Positions 8,797 to 18,357 are shown, numbered from the stretch's first letter. The stretch: DNA of 61,789 nt from Lachnospiraceae bacterium (GCA_017940415.1 JAGAYR010000038.1:1-61789), one strand, 5' to 3'. Translations and numbers: made by a program. Notes: a model not told the origin generated them from the sequence alone.

Positions 8797-9915
8797 TTAA
8801 TCCTTAAGTCCGGATGAAGCCATTGTTTCGAGGATCTGGCTCTCCGAGAATATGAATATTGCTATAGGTACTATCATCAGAACGACAAGTACGGCTGCCG
8901 CTTCACCTGTTCTTGCAATACCGCCGGCCTGAATCTGCTGCATTGCGAAGGGAAGTGTTTTCATTTCCTCGGAATAGATAACCGTTGAAGCCTTGTTGTT
9001 CCAAAGTGACTGAACCGAGAAAATGATAAGTGTCAGCCATGCGGGCTTGACGTTCGGCATTACGATCTTAGTGAATACGGTCCACTCTGTTGCACCGTCG
9101 ATCTTCGCTGCTTCAATCAGTGAAGTGGGGAGACCTTCCATGAACTGCTTCATAAGGAAGAGGCCCATAGGGAATGCGAATGCGGGAATGATTATCGCCC
9201 AATATGTATCGATCATATGGAGCTTACTCATAATGATGTAGTTGGGAATACCGGTAACATATCCGGTGAACATCATTGCTACGGTAACAAGCTTGAAGAA
9301 TGTCTTTCCGCCGGGGAAGTCATACTTAGCAAGAACGAATGCTGCCATGGATGCAACAACAAGATGTCCAAAGGTTCCCAAACCTGTAATGAATACGGTG
9401 TTGAACAGATATCTTGAAAATGATACCCATGACTTGCCGAGAGTTACAAACAGATCCGAGAAGTTATCAAGCGTCGGATTCTGAGCAAATATCCTGGGAG
9501 GGAATTTGAACAGCTCATCGAGAGGCTTGAGTGCAGACTCTACTGCGTAGATGATGGGGAAGAACATGATGATCGCAACTACAACCAGGAAGAAATACAG
9601 GAAAATATCTCCTGCAATACTTCTGTTGGGTTTACGACGCTTGATAAGAGGCTTGTGATACACCTCTTCCTCTGCTTCCTTCTTCTTAGACTTTTTGTTC
9701 TTCTTAACGGAAGCTTTCTCTTTGGGAGTGGGATTCAAAGTTTTTGCTGCTTCCTCTTCCACATTCCCGACTGACTCGAGTTTTGAAAGAGCCTCGTCCT
9801 CAGCATTAAATGCCTCTGCCTCAGCGGTTTCTACCGCATCGGTATTGACGATCTCCTGTTCTTCCGCAAGTGTATTCTGATTTTCAGTTGTGTTGTTTTT
9901 ATTCATATCGGACAT
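8797..9915 (-). CDS. Carbohydrate ABC transporter permease, MalG-type, with long acidic-basic N-terminal tail
   Basis: This is the second MalG-like subunit of the cluster. The membrane part begins at about residue 100 and includes the EAA motif (LIEAAKIDGATEW, about residue 266) and six helices. Unusually, about 95 cytoplasmic residues precede it: an acidic stretch (residues 8-65) and then a Lys-rich stretch with KKNKKSKKK. The role of the tail is unknown; it could contact the ATPase or ribosome-membrane machinery. It starts 1 base after the stop of the gene before it. An internal ATG three codons in is an alternative start, since no strong ribosome binding site decides between them. Confidence 0.88.
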   Translation of the reverse strand: MSDMNKNNTTENQNTLAEEQEIVNTDAVETAEAEAFNAEDEALSKLESVGNVEEEAAKTLNPTPKEKASVKKNKKSKKKEAEEEVYHKPLIKRRKPNRSIAGDIFLYFFLVVVAIIMFFPIIYAVESALKPLDELFKFPPRIFAQNPTLDNFSDLFVTLGKSWVSFSRYLFNTVFITGLGTFGHLVVASMAAFVLAKYDFPGGKTFFKLVTVAMMFTGYVTGIPNYIIMSKLHMIDTYWAIIIPAFAFPMGLFLMKQFMEGLPTSLIEAAKIDGATEWTVFTKIVMPNVKPAWLTLIIFSVQSLWNNKASTVIYSEEMKTLPFAMQQIQAGGIARTGEAAAVLVVLMIVPIAIFIFSESQILETMASSGLKD

Positions 9916-9916
9916 A

Positions 9917-10855
9917 TCAGGTACCTACCCTGCTGAGCATTGACTGTATTGCCTTGTTGCAGAGTATCATGATGAGGAAAAGGATAGTTGCTATTGAACA
10001 TGCATAACCCATCTCGAATCTGCTGAAACCATAGTCGAAAAGGTGAGTTACTATGGTTCTTGCTGCGTAGTCCGTGGAAGGATATCCGCAGAGCGTCATC
10101 GTGACCTCACAGACACTGAAGGCCTGGGTTATCGACATGACCGCACCGAACATGAGCATTGGCTTCATATTGGGAAGAGTGATGAACCAAAGCTCCTGCC
10201 ATCTGTTCTTGACGCCGTCCATATATCCTGCTTCGTACTGGGATTTATCAATACCCTGAAGACCTGCAACGAATGAAAGGAATCCTGCTCCGAGACTCAT
10301 CCAGAGGATGACCAGCATACATACGGGAAGCATATATCTGGGATCGATGAACCAAAGGATCGGAGTATCGATGATACCGGTGTTCATAAGGAATGCATTT
10401 ACGTATCCGTAAGCATCACCTCTGAAGAATACCGAGAAGATTACATAACAGTTACCTGCGATGGAAGGTGCGTAGAAAACAACAACCGCCACACTTCGCA
10501 CCCATCTCGGAAGCTCGTTGATCAGCCAGGCAAACAGGAAACTTCCCAGATATCCCAGAGGACCCGTTATGATTGCTATCATGAATGTATTCTTGATAGC
10601 CATCAGGAATATGTCATCCTCGAGGAAAAGTGAAATGTAATTCTGTAAACCTACAAATCTGGGTGCTTCCAGAATGTTGTAATATGTGAATCCGAATACG
10701 ATCGAAACCACGACGGGAAGTATGTAGAACATCGTGAAGATGATCGCATAGGGAGCGAGGAAGAGGTAGCAATTCCTGGAAAGTCTTGCTCTCTTGACCC
10801 CCACCCTGAAATTATGCTTTTTTACTTTGACGTAATCTTTTAAAAATTGTGACAT
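9917..10855 (-). CDS. Sugar ABC transporter permease, MalF-type
   Basis: This is the partner of the permease encoded at 8797-9915. The sequence LFLAPYAIIFTMFYILPVVV (about residues 33-52) is the first membrane helix, and the cytoplasmic coupling loop reads KSQYEAGYMDGVKN, a divergent EAA motif. About six helices fit the 312 residues. The gene begins 3 bases after the stop of the large binding protein and is separated by only 1 base from the next permease, so the three form a tight unit. No ATPase is encoded nearby. Confidence 0.9.
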   Translation of the reverse strand: MSQFLKDYVKVKKHNFRVGVKRARLSRNCYLFLAPYAIIFTMFYILPVVVSIVFGFTYYNILEAPRFVGLQNYISLFLEDDIFLMAIKNTFMIAIITGPLGYLGSFLFAWLINELPRWVRSVAVVVFYAPSIAGNCYVIFSVFFRGDAYGYVNAFLMNTGIIDTPILWFIDPRYMLPVCMLVILWMSLGAGFLSFVAGLQGIDKSQYEAGYMDGVKNRWQELWFITLPNMKPMLMFGAVMSITQAFSVCEVTMTLCGYPSTDYAARTIVTHLFDYGFSRFEMGYACSIATILFLIMILCNKAIQSMLSRVGT

Positions 10856-10858
10856 CTG

Positions 10859-13819
10859 TTACATCTCTCCGTATACAGGTAAGCCGAATTCTCGTCTCTT
10901 TCTGTCAATCTCATCATCGATAAGTATCGAATAATCGATGATTGTCTCACGGGCATCCGTCTTCTCGTTGATAACCTTTCTGCAGGCATTTGCGATATGA
11001 CGTCCGGTGTAATATCCGCCGGGAACCTCTCTGATACCTACAGTCGAATCCCACTGTTCATTGAGAACCTGAATATCGTTGTAGCTCCATGAGAGCTGTG
11101 AGAATGCGTCACGGTTTGCGGTGGCATATCTTGCGGATGATCCGAGGAGCGCCTCAATCTCACGTCCGAATCTTACCTGAGTATCAGGCTCGGCCCACCA
11201 CTTCATGAACTCCCAGGAGTTCTGCTTAACAATCTCATCATCGGTTGCGATCATCATGGTCGCGTTACCGGTTATGAAGTCCGATCTGTCAATGTAAGTA
11301 TTGCCGTTTTCATCTACTCTCTCGGTTCCGGGAATAACAGTGAAATCCCAAAGTCCCTTGATCTCGGGAGCGGATACCATCAGTGTGTTGTACTGAGAGT
11401 AGTTGCAGATTCCGATGGGCATCTCGCCTGAACGGAAACGGCTTACGAAATCGTAAATGGTAGGAAGACCATAGTCGTTAAAGTATCTGGTATAGTCATC
11501 GAATGCCTTAACGCCTGCTTCGGTATCTACCGTGGTCTTGTTTCCGACGTCATTGTACATATCTCCGCCATACTGGAACAGGAGCGTGAAGTACAGTGAA
11601 AGGTCGGGTGTATTGGATGCAACTGCGGTAGAAGCTGTTGCGGTAGTGCTGGATCCTGCTGCGGTGGGAATTCCTACCGAGAGATTGTTACCCTGAATGG
11701 TGGGAAGCATCTCGATAAGTTCCTTCCAGGTGTTGGGCGGCTGAAGTCCGAGTTCTTCAAGTACGTCCTTACGATAGAACATTACACAGAACTGCTGCTG
11801 CTCGGGAACTGCATAAATATGATCATCCAGTCTGTACTGCTCATATGAGCTTTCGGAATAGTGGCTGAGCACTTCTTCCCATCCTTCAAACTGGGTAATG
11901 TCTTCGGATGCATGTCTGAGTGCGTAGTTAACAGGCTGATCCGCACCGACGGAAAGAACTACGTCGGGTCCTCTTCCTGCAAGAACCGCATTCAAGAGCG
12001 CGTTGGGATCGACAATCTCTACGTTAACCTTGATTCCCGTTTCCGGAGTGAACGTATCATCGATCATAGTCTTAAGGATGGTACCCTGATCACGTCCTGT
12101 GGTAACCCATACCTTAATGGTATCTTCACGGCTGGAGCCTTCATAAACATTACCTACGGAGTTGTAGTCAACTATGAAGGAAGAAATGAAGCTCTTAACC
12201 TCGTGGATTGCTTTGTTCCAAAAGTGGGTCTTGTCAACGGGAGGCTCGGTTCCGGTTCCCGTGATGACAATGTAGTCAATATCCATCTTGGTCTCGCTAA
12301 GGTTGAGCATTGCGGTACCGAGTGCTGTGATATTGTCCTTAAAAGTAACGAACTCATGAGTGATCTTGCCGGGCTTTTCACAGAAACGCTCAAGCTGCTG
12401 GGCAACTGTCTGAGCAGATGCTATATTGGTTGCTTTCTGTCCGGTGAGTTCTACATACTCATCAACGATTCTGTAAAGTCTTCTGTACTCAAGTTCCATC
12501 GCATCCATAATTTCGGGATAGTTATCCTGGATACGGTAATCTCTGTACTGGTCGGGATTAGCTCCGGTGAATACGAGGATTCTTCTATAGATCTGGTTGA
12601 GTCTGTAAGTAGAATCTTCCAACTCCTCGATGATAGGTCCTACGCTGCCGAGAACCGATTCAATCCTGATTGTATGAGTGCCCTTGGTAAGGTAGAAATT
12701 GCAGACATTTCCGTTATCATCGGATACGCTGATGGATTCCCAGTCATTGCTGTAAGGAAAGTCAACAGTTTCTGCCTCTGCGAAAGGAATCTCTCCGTCA
12801 ATGTAAACGGCTCTTGCGGAGATCTGACCTCTCTGATAATTCTGACGGCCTTTTATCATAATGTTGTAATAGCCGTCTTCGGGAACTTCGAACTCCCACT
12901 CGATCCACTGGCCTGCAGATCTCCAGGACTCACCGCCGGTATAGTTAAGGACGGTATTGGTTACACTGTAAGGTCTGGTTGTGGGTGAAGCTCTGTCATA
13001 TTTTGCGTAAAGTGATGACTCGCTGCGGCAGGTTGAATCCTCACCCTGAATGATCTGGATGTAATCGGATCCGGCACCGTTATCGGCAGGTGCTGCAGCT
13101 ATGTAATCTGAATAAGAAACGGAATCTTTGACCGGCTCAAGAGAAAGAGCCCTGATGACCATAGGTTCGCTTTCTGCGCCGAATCCGATGGTCTGTGAAC
13201 CTTTTTCAAAATAGAAAGTGTAAGGATGCTGGATGTATCCCATGTCATCCCTTAAATATGAAGTCTGCCAGTCGAATATCTCAACCTGGGCAGGTCTTAT
13301 CTCGTTACCCTGGTTATCGGTTCTTACTTCACCGCCGTCAGTCCAGATACGTGAGAAAGTAAGGGTGCTGGCATCCGAGAAAGGAAGCTCACCGTTGATG
13401 TAGACGGCTCTCTCAGCCTGAACGCCTCTGGATTCGGGGATCAGATAGTCCATCTTGACGTAATAGTATCCGCTCTCGGGTACGTTAACATCAAAAGTTA
13501 CCACTGATTCGGTCTCGGTGTATAACGCCCTGGCCGCATCGTGGTAATCCGTAACTACCTCCGCCTCTCCGCTCTCGACGGTGTAGTTGAAGATATCAAT
13601 ATCTACCGTCTTATCGGGGCAGGAAGCTCCCTCATGTTCGAGCAGGTATCCGGTATAGGTCCCGGTCCTCTCGAGTCCGACTATGTCGGTGCTAAGATCG
13701 TAACCTGCATACTTCTCGTAGAAAGTCTCTTTCTCTCTAAGGTTGAGAAGAACGCATATACCTGCGAAAGCTCCGCAGAAAACAACTGTGCCTATAAATT
13801 TTTTAGTTCCGTTTTTCAT
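10859..13819 (-). CDS. Large membrane-anchored ABC substrate-binding protein with two N-terminal carbohydrate-binding-like domains
   Basis: From the ATG at 13819 the protein has 986 residues. An uncleaved-looking anchor without a lipobox (residues 6-27) is followed by two beta-sandwich domains similar to CBM6/CBM35 (about 45-235 and 250-390, each with the pattern V/I-P-E-x-G-Y-Y-x-V/I). A helical linker (about 400-520) and a MalE-like binding domain (about 545-960; IKVWVTTGRDQGT, GPDVVLSVG, PPNTWKELIEML) complete it. Ordinary binding proteins have 400-550 residues, so this one has gained glycan-binding modules. It is the first gene of the transcript. The ATG has no Shine-Dalgarno sequence and lies 7 bases after a TATAAT box, so it may be translated from a leaderless mRNA. 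A TTG at 13900 would add 27 unlikely residues. Confidence 0.82.
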   Translation of the reverse strand: MKNGTKKFIGTVVFCGAFAGICVLLNLREKETFYEKYAGYDLSTDIVGLERTGTYTGYLLEHEGASCPDKTVDIDIFNYTVESGEAEVVTDYHDAARALYTETESVVTFDVNVPESGYYYVKMDYLIPESRGVQAERAVYINGELPFSDASTLTFSRIWTDGGEVRTDNQGNEIRPAQVEIFDWQTSYLRDDMGYIQHPYTFYFEKGSQTIGFGAESEPMVIRALSLEPVKDSVSYSDYIAAAPADNGAGSDYIQIIQGEDSTCRSESSLYAKYDRASPTTRPYSVTNTVLNYTGGESWRSAGQWIEWEFEVPEDGYYNIMIKGRQNYQRGQISARAVYIDGEIPFAEAETVDFPYSNDWESISVSDDNGNVCNFYLTKGTHTIRIESVLGSVGPIIEELEDSTYRLNQIYRRILVFTGANPDQYRDYRIQDNYPEIMDAMELEYRRLYRIVDEYVELTGQKATNIASAQTVAQQLERFCEKPGKITHEFVTFKDNITALGTAMLNLSETKMDIDYIVITGTGTEPPVDKTHFWNKAIHEVKSFISSFIVDYNSVGNVYEGSSREDTIKVWVTTGRDQGTILKTMIDDTFTPETGIKVNVEIVDPNALLNAVLAGRGPDVVLSVGADQPVNYALRHASEDITQFEGWEEVLSHYSESSYEQYRLDDHIYAVPEQQQFCVMFYRKDVLEELGLQPPNTWKELIEMLPTIQGNNLSVGIPTAAGSSTTATASTAVASNTPDLSLYFTLLFQYGGDMYNDVGNKTTVDTEAGVKAFDDYTRYFNDYGLPTIYDFVSRFRSGEMPIGICNYSQYNTLMVSAPEIKGLWDFTVIPGTERVDENGNTYIDRSDFITGNATMMIATDDEIVKQNSWEFMKWWAEPDTQVRFGREIEALLGSSARYATANRDAFSQLSWSYNDIQVLNEQWDSTVGIREVPGGYYTGRHIANACRKVINEKTDARETIIDYSILIDDEIDRKRREFGLPVYGEM

Positions 13820-13826
13820 AGTGTTA

Positions 13827-13911
13827 ATTATATTGGATAATATGTTAAATAATCTAGTTAAATATTGCTTTTTCGGTATTGATTTTATGCAAAAAATCAA
13901 TGAATCGTCAA
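13827..13911 (-). promoter_or_regulatory. Promoter region of the sugar-transport cluster (two candidates)
   Basis: The first candidate is TTGACG (13906-13911), an 18-base spacer and TAAAAT (13882-13887). The second is a TATAAT (13827-13832) only 7 bases before the ATG at 13819, with no recognisable -35 box. Use of the second would give a leaderless transcript; the lack of any ribosome binding site before that ATG is compatible with it. The whole 150-base gap is very AT-rich. Confidence 0.55.
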
Positions 13912-13969
13912 TTACTTATAAAAGTTTTTGTGCAACATGTATGATTTTAACACGTTTTAACGTACAAGA

Positions 13970-14869
13970 CTATGGCTTTTTTAGCTTTATTTGACCATCC
14001 TCGTACGAAACCACCAAGCGGCCCGTCGCACCGCCCATTTTCTCGATAACATCGGCAGGTAGTTGCAGCCTTCCGGTCTTGTCCACAACCACGTACTCTT
14101 CCTGGGTTTCTTCGTTCCTCCAGTCCACTCCGGACTCCTTGAGTCTGTCCGCGTAGCTTTCCTTGAGTATCCTCTCGGAACTGATCCTTCCATCCCTTAT
14201 GGCAACAACCCTTCTGACTTTTCGTGAAAGTGCCAGATCGTGGGTTACTACCAGGATTGTCTGACCCGCTTCGTTAAGCTTGGTGAAGATCTCAAATATC
14301 TGATCTCCCGTCCTCTCGTCAACGGATCCCGTAGGCTCGTCCGCAAGAAGAAGTCCCGGTGAGTTTGCCAGTGCGATGGCTATTGCTATTCTCTGCTGCT
14401 CACCTCCGGAAAGAGTTCCCAGCCTGCTGAAACGGTGATCCTGCATTCCGACGGTTTCGAGAAGTTCCTCTGCTTTCTGCTTCTTTCTTTTCACACCGCT
14501 GAATCTCATCGGTATGCAGATATTGTCTATTGCAGTCAGGTACGGGAAAAGATTTCTTGCGTTGTTCTGCCATACGAATCCGACTGTTTCACGCTTATAC
14601 TTAACTCTCTCGCTCTCCGTCATCCTGAAGAGATTTTTACCGCCTACGAAAAGCTTTCCGGCACTGGGAATATCAAGACCTCCGATCATATTGAGGAAAG
14701 TAGATTTACCCGAACCCGAATTACCGATCAGTGCGGTGAACTCACCTTTTTCAACTTTAAGATCAAGTCCGGACAGCGCCAGAACCTCAGTCTCTTTGGT
14801 CTTGTAGATCTTGACCAGCCCTTCAGCATCTATCATATATTCGGGAGTTTTCAATTCTTCGTCAGCCAT
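13970..14869 (-). CDS. ABC transporter ATPase (MacB/LolD type) with C-terminal AbrB-like domain
   Basis: This ATPase would power the FtsX-type permease encoded at 15550-18357. It shows Walker A (GNSGSGKST, near residue 50), the signature LSGGEQQR, Walker B with LLLADEPTGS and the H-loop in VVTHDLAL. After about residue 240 it has an extra tail, VVVDKTGRLQLPADVIEKMG followed by a YEDGQIKLKKP strand, which looks like a SpoVT/AbrB swapped-hairpin DNA-binding unit. LolD-type ATPases usually end near 230 residues, so the tail is an addition. It overlaps the next upstream ATPase gene by 8 bases. Two ATPases for one permease imply a heterodimer. Confidence 0.88.
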   Translation of the reverse strand: MADEELKTPEYMIDAEGLVKIYKTKETEVLALSGLDLKVEKGEFTALIGNSGSGKSTFLNMIGGLDIPSAGKLFVGGKNLFRMTESERVKYKRETVGFVWQNNARNLFPYLTAIDNICIPMRFSGVKRKKQKAEELLETVGMQDHRFSRLGTLSGGEQQRIAIAIALANSPGLLLADEPTGSVDERTGDQIFEIFTKLNEAGQTILVVTHDLALSRKVRRVVAIRDGRISSERILKESYADRLKESGVDWRNEETQEEYVVVDKTGRLQLPADVIEKMGGATGRLVVSYEDGQIKLKKP

Positions 14870-15548
14870 CTGCTTTGCTCCCTTCTATACGTCCGTTTTT
14901 AAGCTCTATCAGCTGGTCGCCGGCACCCATAAGTCCTACATCATGGGTGGTCATGATTATCGTTACCTTCTCTTCTTCGGAAATTCTCTTAAAGAGTTTG
15001 GTAACCTCAACTGCCATCCCCGAATCCAGCTCAGCCGTAGGTTCATCCGCAAGAATTATTTTCGGATGATGGGCTATTGCTCTTGCGATCGCAACTCTCT
15101 GTTGTTCTCCTCCGGACATTTCCTGAGGCATGTGGGTCATTCTGTTGGAAAGTCCCACGATGGAGAGAACTTCGGCAGCTCTTCTTTCCCTGTTATCTCT
15201 GATGCCCGCCATTCGCATTGCAAATTCAACATTCTGAATGGCGTTCATGGAAGGAATAAGGCTTACGGACTGGAATACAAATCCCATTCTGCTCCTTCTC
15301 ATGTTCTCCCTGGATCTGCTGCTCATGCCGTGAAAAGAACTGCCGTCTATAAGTATCTGTCCCGAGGAAGGATCATCGAGGGCTCCGATAATATTCAGAA
15401 GAGTGGTCTTACCCGAACCCGATTTTCCTCTCAGGATGCACATGGTATCCGCTTCGATGGTTGCATTGATTCCTTTGAGAACCGATACTTTACCGCCGGG
15501 AGTCTGGAAATCCCTTGTGACATTTTTGATCTCAATAATTGATCCCAT
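14862..15548 (-). CDS. ABC transporter ATPase (MacB/LolD type)
   Basis: The 228-residue protein is a plain LolD/MacB-family ATPase: Walker A GKSGSGKTT (about residue 38), signature MSGGEQQRVAIARA, Walker B IILADEPTAELD and switch His in MTTHDVGL. It starts 1 base after the permease stop and overlaps the second ATPase gene by 8 bases. It most likely pairs with that ATPase under the FtsX-type permease, in an export or lipoprotein/peptide-handling complex. Confidence 0.92.
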   Translation of the reverse strand: MGSIIEIKNVTRDFQTPGGKVSVLKGINATIEADTMCILRGKSGSGKTTLLNIIGALDDPSSGQILIDGSSFHGMSSRSRENMRRSRMGFVFQSVSLIPSMNAIQNVEFAMRMAGIRDNRERRAAEVLSIVGLSNRMTHMPQEMSGGEQQRVAIARAIAHHPKIILADEPTAELDSGMAVEVTKLFKRISEEEKVTIIMTTHDVGLMGAGDQLIELKNGRIEGSKADG

Positions 15549-15549
15549 A

Positions 15550-18357
15550 TCACTCCTCCCCCAGTTTCAAAGCTCTTATCATGTTCTGTTTTCTGATTAT
15601 CAACGTAAGTACAAAGATACTTACTACCAGCATCAGTCCGATGGATGCGAAAAGCTTGATCATATCCGAACTGTCCCTGATCATCACAAGAGGAAGGATC
15701 TGTGCGGAAGATGAATAAGCCGTCTGAAGCATCGGAACATAGAGCGTATATGCTATAACACCGACGACCGCGCCTGCTGCCACAGAGTAGAGACCGCATA
15801 TAGCCTGCTCTATGGAAAGCATTGTTATCATTTCTCCGGAATGAAGTCCCATTGCCCTGAGTACACCCAGCATCATCTCTCTGGATTTAATGGAAAGAAC
15901 CCAGTAGATCAGATAGCCTGCGGCACACAGTATGAGCATTACGATAAAGCTCATGGTAAGTATTCCGTTCATTCCCTGTAAAAGAGGATCCTCAACCGTC
16001 TTCTCCAGATCCTTGCTTCTGTCAGAAAGATAAGTCAGAGGTGTTCCGCTCTTCTCAAGCCAGTCATAGAAAAATTCGTTGTCACCGTTTTCTCCGACTC
16101 CCATCCATACGTAATAGGGCTGAAGTCCGAATTTCTTTCTTATGAAAGAATAATTGGCAACTATCATATAATTATCCGTCTGGGTGATTTCACCCGCTGC
16201 GCTGAGTTCTCTCGTAACCGGCTTATATCCGGGCCAGTAATCGAAGAAACCTACAACCACAGCATCCGCGGATGAATTATTCTTGTCGTAAAAAGAAATC
16301 TTATCTCCTACAGCCACACCTTTGATATCCCTGAAATCCGAAGAAAGAAGAACTCCGGTAGGCGAAAGGGCAAGGTCATTTAAAAGCTGTCTGTAAGGAG
16401 TGTCCAGAAGAGAGCTGTCTACATTGGTAATAGTTCCGAACTCCTTGGTATGTATACCCATTATGGATACGGAATCTCTGGCACCCGCACCTGCTTTGAC
16501 ATAACCGTCTTCCAGATAGACTCTCGTATATCCGTCGCTGTACTTGGCAAACTCGGCGTAGTCCGTATATGCGGGCTCGATATAGGTAAGTTCAATGGTA
16601 GGATCGAAACGTCTGGTAGCACTGTTGTCGTACCATACTTCCCTGAACCTGATATCCGTTCCGTCTATATAGGAAGTATTCTGAAGCGAGTTCTCAAGGA
16701 TGGTCCTTGCGGAAACCGCATCAAACATTCCCAGGGCAACGGTCAGGATAACAAAGAGTGATATATACTGCTGGGATCTGGCACTTCTGATACTCTCAAG
16801 CATTGCAGCATATGATGCGGGCTTGAAATGTTTCTTGCCGAGGAAAAAGATAAATTTTACCAGCAGAGGTCTGAGACGAATGAGAAGCATTCCCGCACCC
16901 AGGATAAAAAGTGAGGACGAGAAATAAAGAAGGGGATCCAGAGCCTCTCCCTTAAGCGCACTCTCGAGCAGGTCATCCGTATGGTGAGAGAAATTATAGA
17001 ATCCGTACAAAGAAATCAGCAGGAAAAGAACATCCAGATAGAATCTCTCCCACAGAGGTTTCTTTTTCTTGGCTCCACCCCTCTTGGCACCCACAATGGA
17101 AAGTCTTGATGCAGGGATTGAAGGAAGCGTCATGATAAGCACGCAGACAAGTCCCGAAACAAGCGTGTATGCAAGTGCCTCGGAAGTAAAAGCAATATTC
17201 AGTTCGCGTCTGATGCCGAATTCAAGGAATGAGCTTGCGCTTCCCAGTCCTCTTGTGACAGCCATTCCTATGGGAACGCCAATCACCGCGGCAACCACGG
17301 ATATAAGCACACTCTGCAGCAGATACAGCAGGAAGATCTGCATTGATGATGCGCCGCGGCTCTTATACATGGAAATCTCATTTTCTTCCATGGAATAGAG
17401 CTGTCCGGAGATCATCAGGATAAATGCTACAAGGAGCAACAAAAGAGGAATCTCGAGAAGAAGAAGTGAAACGGAGATCCTGCGTCTCATACTTTCGTGT
17501 GATTCAAGTACGTCCATAAAATCAGGACGCTTGGTAAGGCCGCCGTAGGTTCCGTTCAGATAGCCGGTTGTAGCTGCGGTGATTTCTCCCGCCTGAGCAG
17601 CATTTACGGTTTCATATTCAAACTGTGTATAGATCTCCGCGTTGATGGGGAACTTGGAACGCTGAGGATTATATACGAAGTATTCAAGAAACGCATCATA
17701 CTGAACAAAAAGGGCACTGGTGAAGAATTTTGAGCCTTCCTGCCAATAAACTTCGGTGGGATCGGTTATATCAAAAACTCCTACCAGTTTAAGACGAATG
17801 GGCTGAGAACCCTTTGCGGAAATAGCCTGTATCGTAAACACATCTCCGATGATCATTGATGACGAAAGGAATGCCTGCTCACTTACAATGACATCAAGTG
17901 TATTGTCGGAAGGATCGGTATCTTCCCAAAGAGTACCGTCGACAATAGTTATATGATCTTCTATTTCGGACATAGCGGAAGCTTTAAGAGAAAACTCATA
18001 GTCATCTCCTCTGGACAGATCCGGTACCGCCGCATTGTTTATAGTCGAATAATAATAGACCGTATTGTGCTCGGGGACTCCGACCTGAGAATATACAGAC
18101 CTGACACCCTGAACGTATGAATCAAGCGCATTAGTGTTGCCGCTCTTACCGAACTGGAAGAAAAACCTCATCTGCATCGGCCAGTTGCCGGTCTCGGTCA
18201 TATATTCTTCGAACTGATCGTCAAGCATTCTGTCCAGTACCGCGGTTCTGTACATAGGGAAGCTGACAGCGGACGCAAAGAGAAGCACGGCTCCCAGAAG
18301 GAGGCATGCAAACATCCACTTCTTATTCCTGATCTTTTGTAATTCAAGTAAGAGCAT
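15550..18357 (-). CDS. FtsX-like ABC permease with two FtsX domains
   Basis: The 935-residue membrane protein has an N-terminal helix (about 15-32), a large extracellular domain (about 40-285), a first FtsX core of several helices (about 290-500), a second extracellular domain (about 560-780) and a second FtsX core (about 800-925, including MLILCAAGYLIYWVL and MLVVSIFVLTLIIR). This is the MacB/LolC mechanotransmission type that moves hydrophobic or peptide substrates outward, duplicated as in BceB-like permeases. The stop overlaps the start region of its neighbour by one base with the adaptor gene at 18357, so the operon order is adaptor, adaptor, permease, ATPase, ATPase. Confidence 0.9.
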   Translation of the reverse strand: MLLLELQKIRNKKWMFACLLLGAVLLFASAVSFPMYRTAVLDRMLDDQFEEYMTETGNWPMQMRFFFQFGKSGNTNALDSYVQGVRSVYSQVGVPEHNTVYYYSTINNAAVPDLSRGDDYEFSLKASAMSEIEDHITIVDGTLWEDTDPSDNTLDVIVSEQAFLSSSMIIGDVFTIQAISAKGSQPIRLKLVGVFDITDPTEVYWQEGSKFFTSALFVQYDAFLEYFVYNPQRSKFPINAEIYTQFEYETVNAAQAGEITAATTGYLNGTYGGLTKRPDFMDVLESHESMRRRISVSLLLLEIPLLLLLVAFILMISGQLYSMEENEISMYKSRGASSMQIFLLYLLQSVLISVVAAVIGVPIGMAVTRGLGSASSFLEFGIRRELNIAFTSEALAYTLVSGLVCVLIMTLPSIPASRLSIVGAKRGGAKKKKPLWERFYLDVLFLLISLYGFYNFSHHTDDLLESALKGEALDPLLYFSSSLFILGAGMLLIRLRPLLVKFIFFLGKKHFKPASYAAMLESIRSARSQQYISLFVILTVALGMFDAVSARTILENSLQNTSYIDGTDIRFREVWYDNSATRRFDPTIELTYIEPAYTDYAEFAKYSDGYTRVYLEDGYVKAGAGARDSVSIMGIHTKEFGTITNVDSSLLDTPYRQLLNDLALSPTGVLLSSDFRDIKGVAVGDKISFYDKNNSSADAVVVGFFDYWPGYKPVTRELSAAGEITQTDNYMIVANYSFIRKKFGLQPYYVWMGVGENGDNEFFYDWLEKSGTPLTYLSDRSKDLEKTVEDPLLQGMNGILTMSFIVMLILCAAGYLIYWVLSIKSREMMLGVLRAMGLHSGEMITMLSIEQAICGLYSVAAGAVVGVIAYTLYVPMLQTAYSSSAQILPLVMIRDSSDMIKLFASIGLMLVVSIFVLTLIIRKQNMIRALKLGEE

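Noticed and set aside
11861-12988. 375-residue open frame on the plus strand
   Set aside because: It lies wholly opposite the large binding-protein gene, has no ribosome binding site, and its composition mirrors the codon bias of the real gene.
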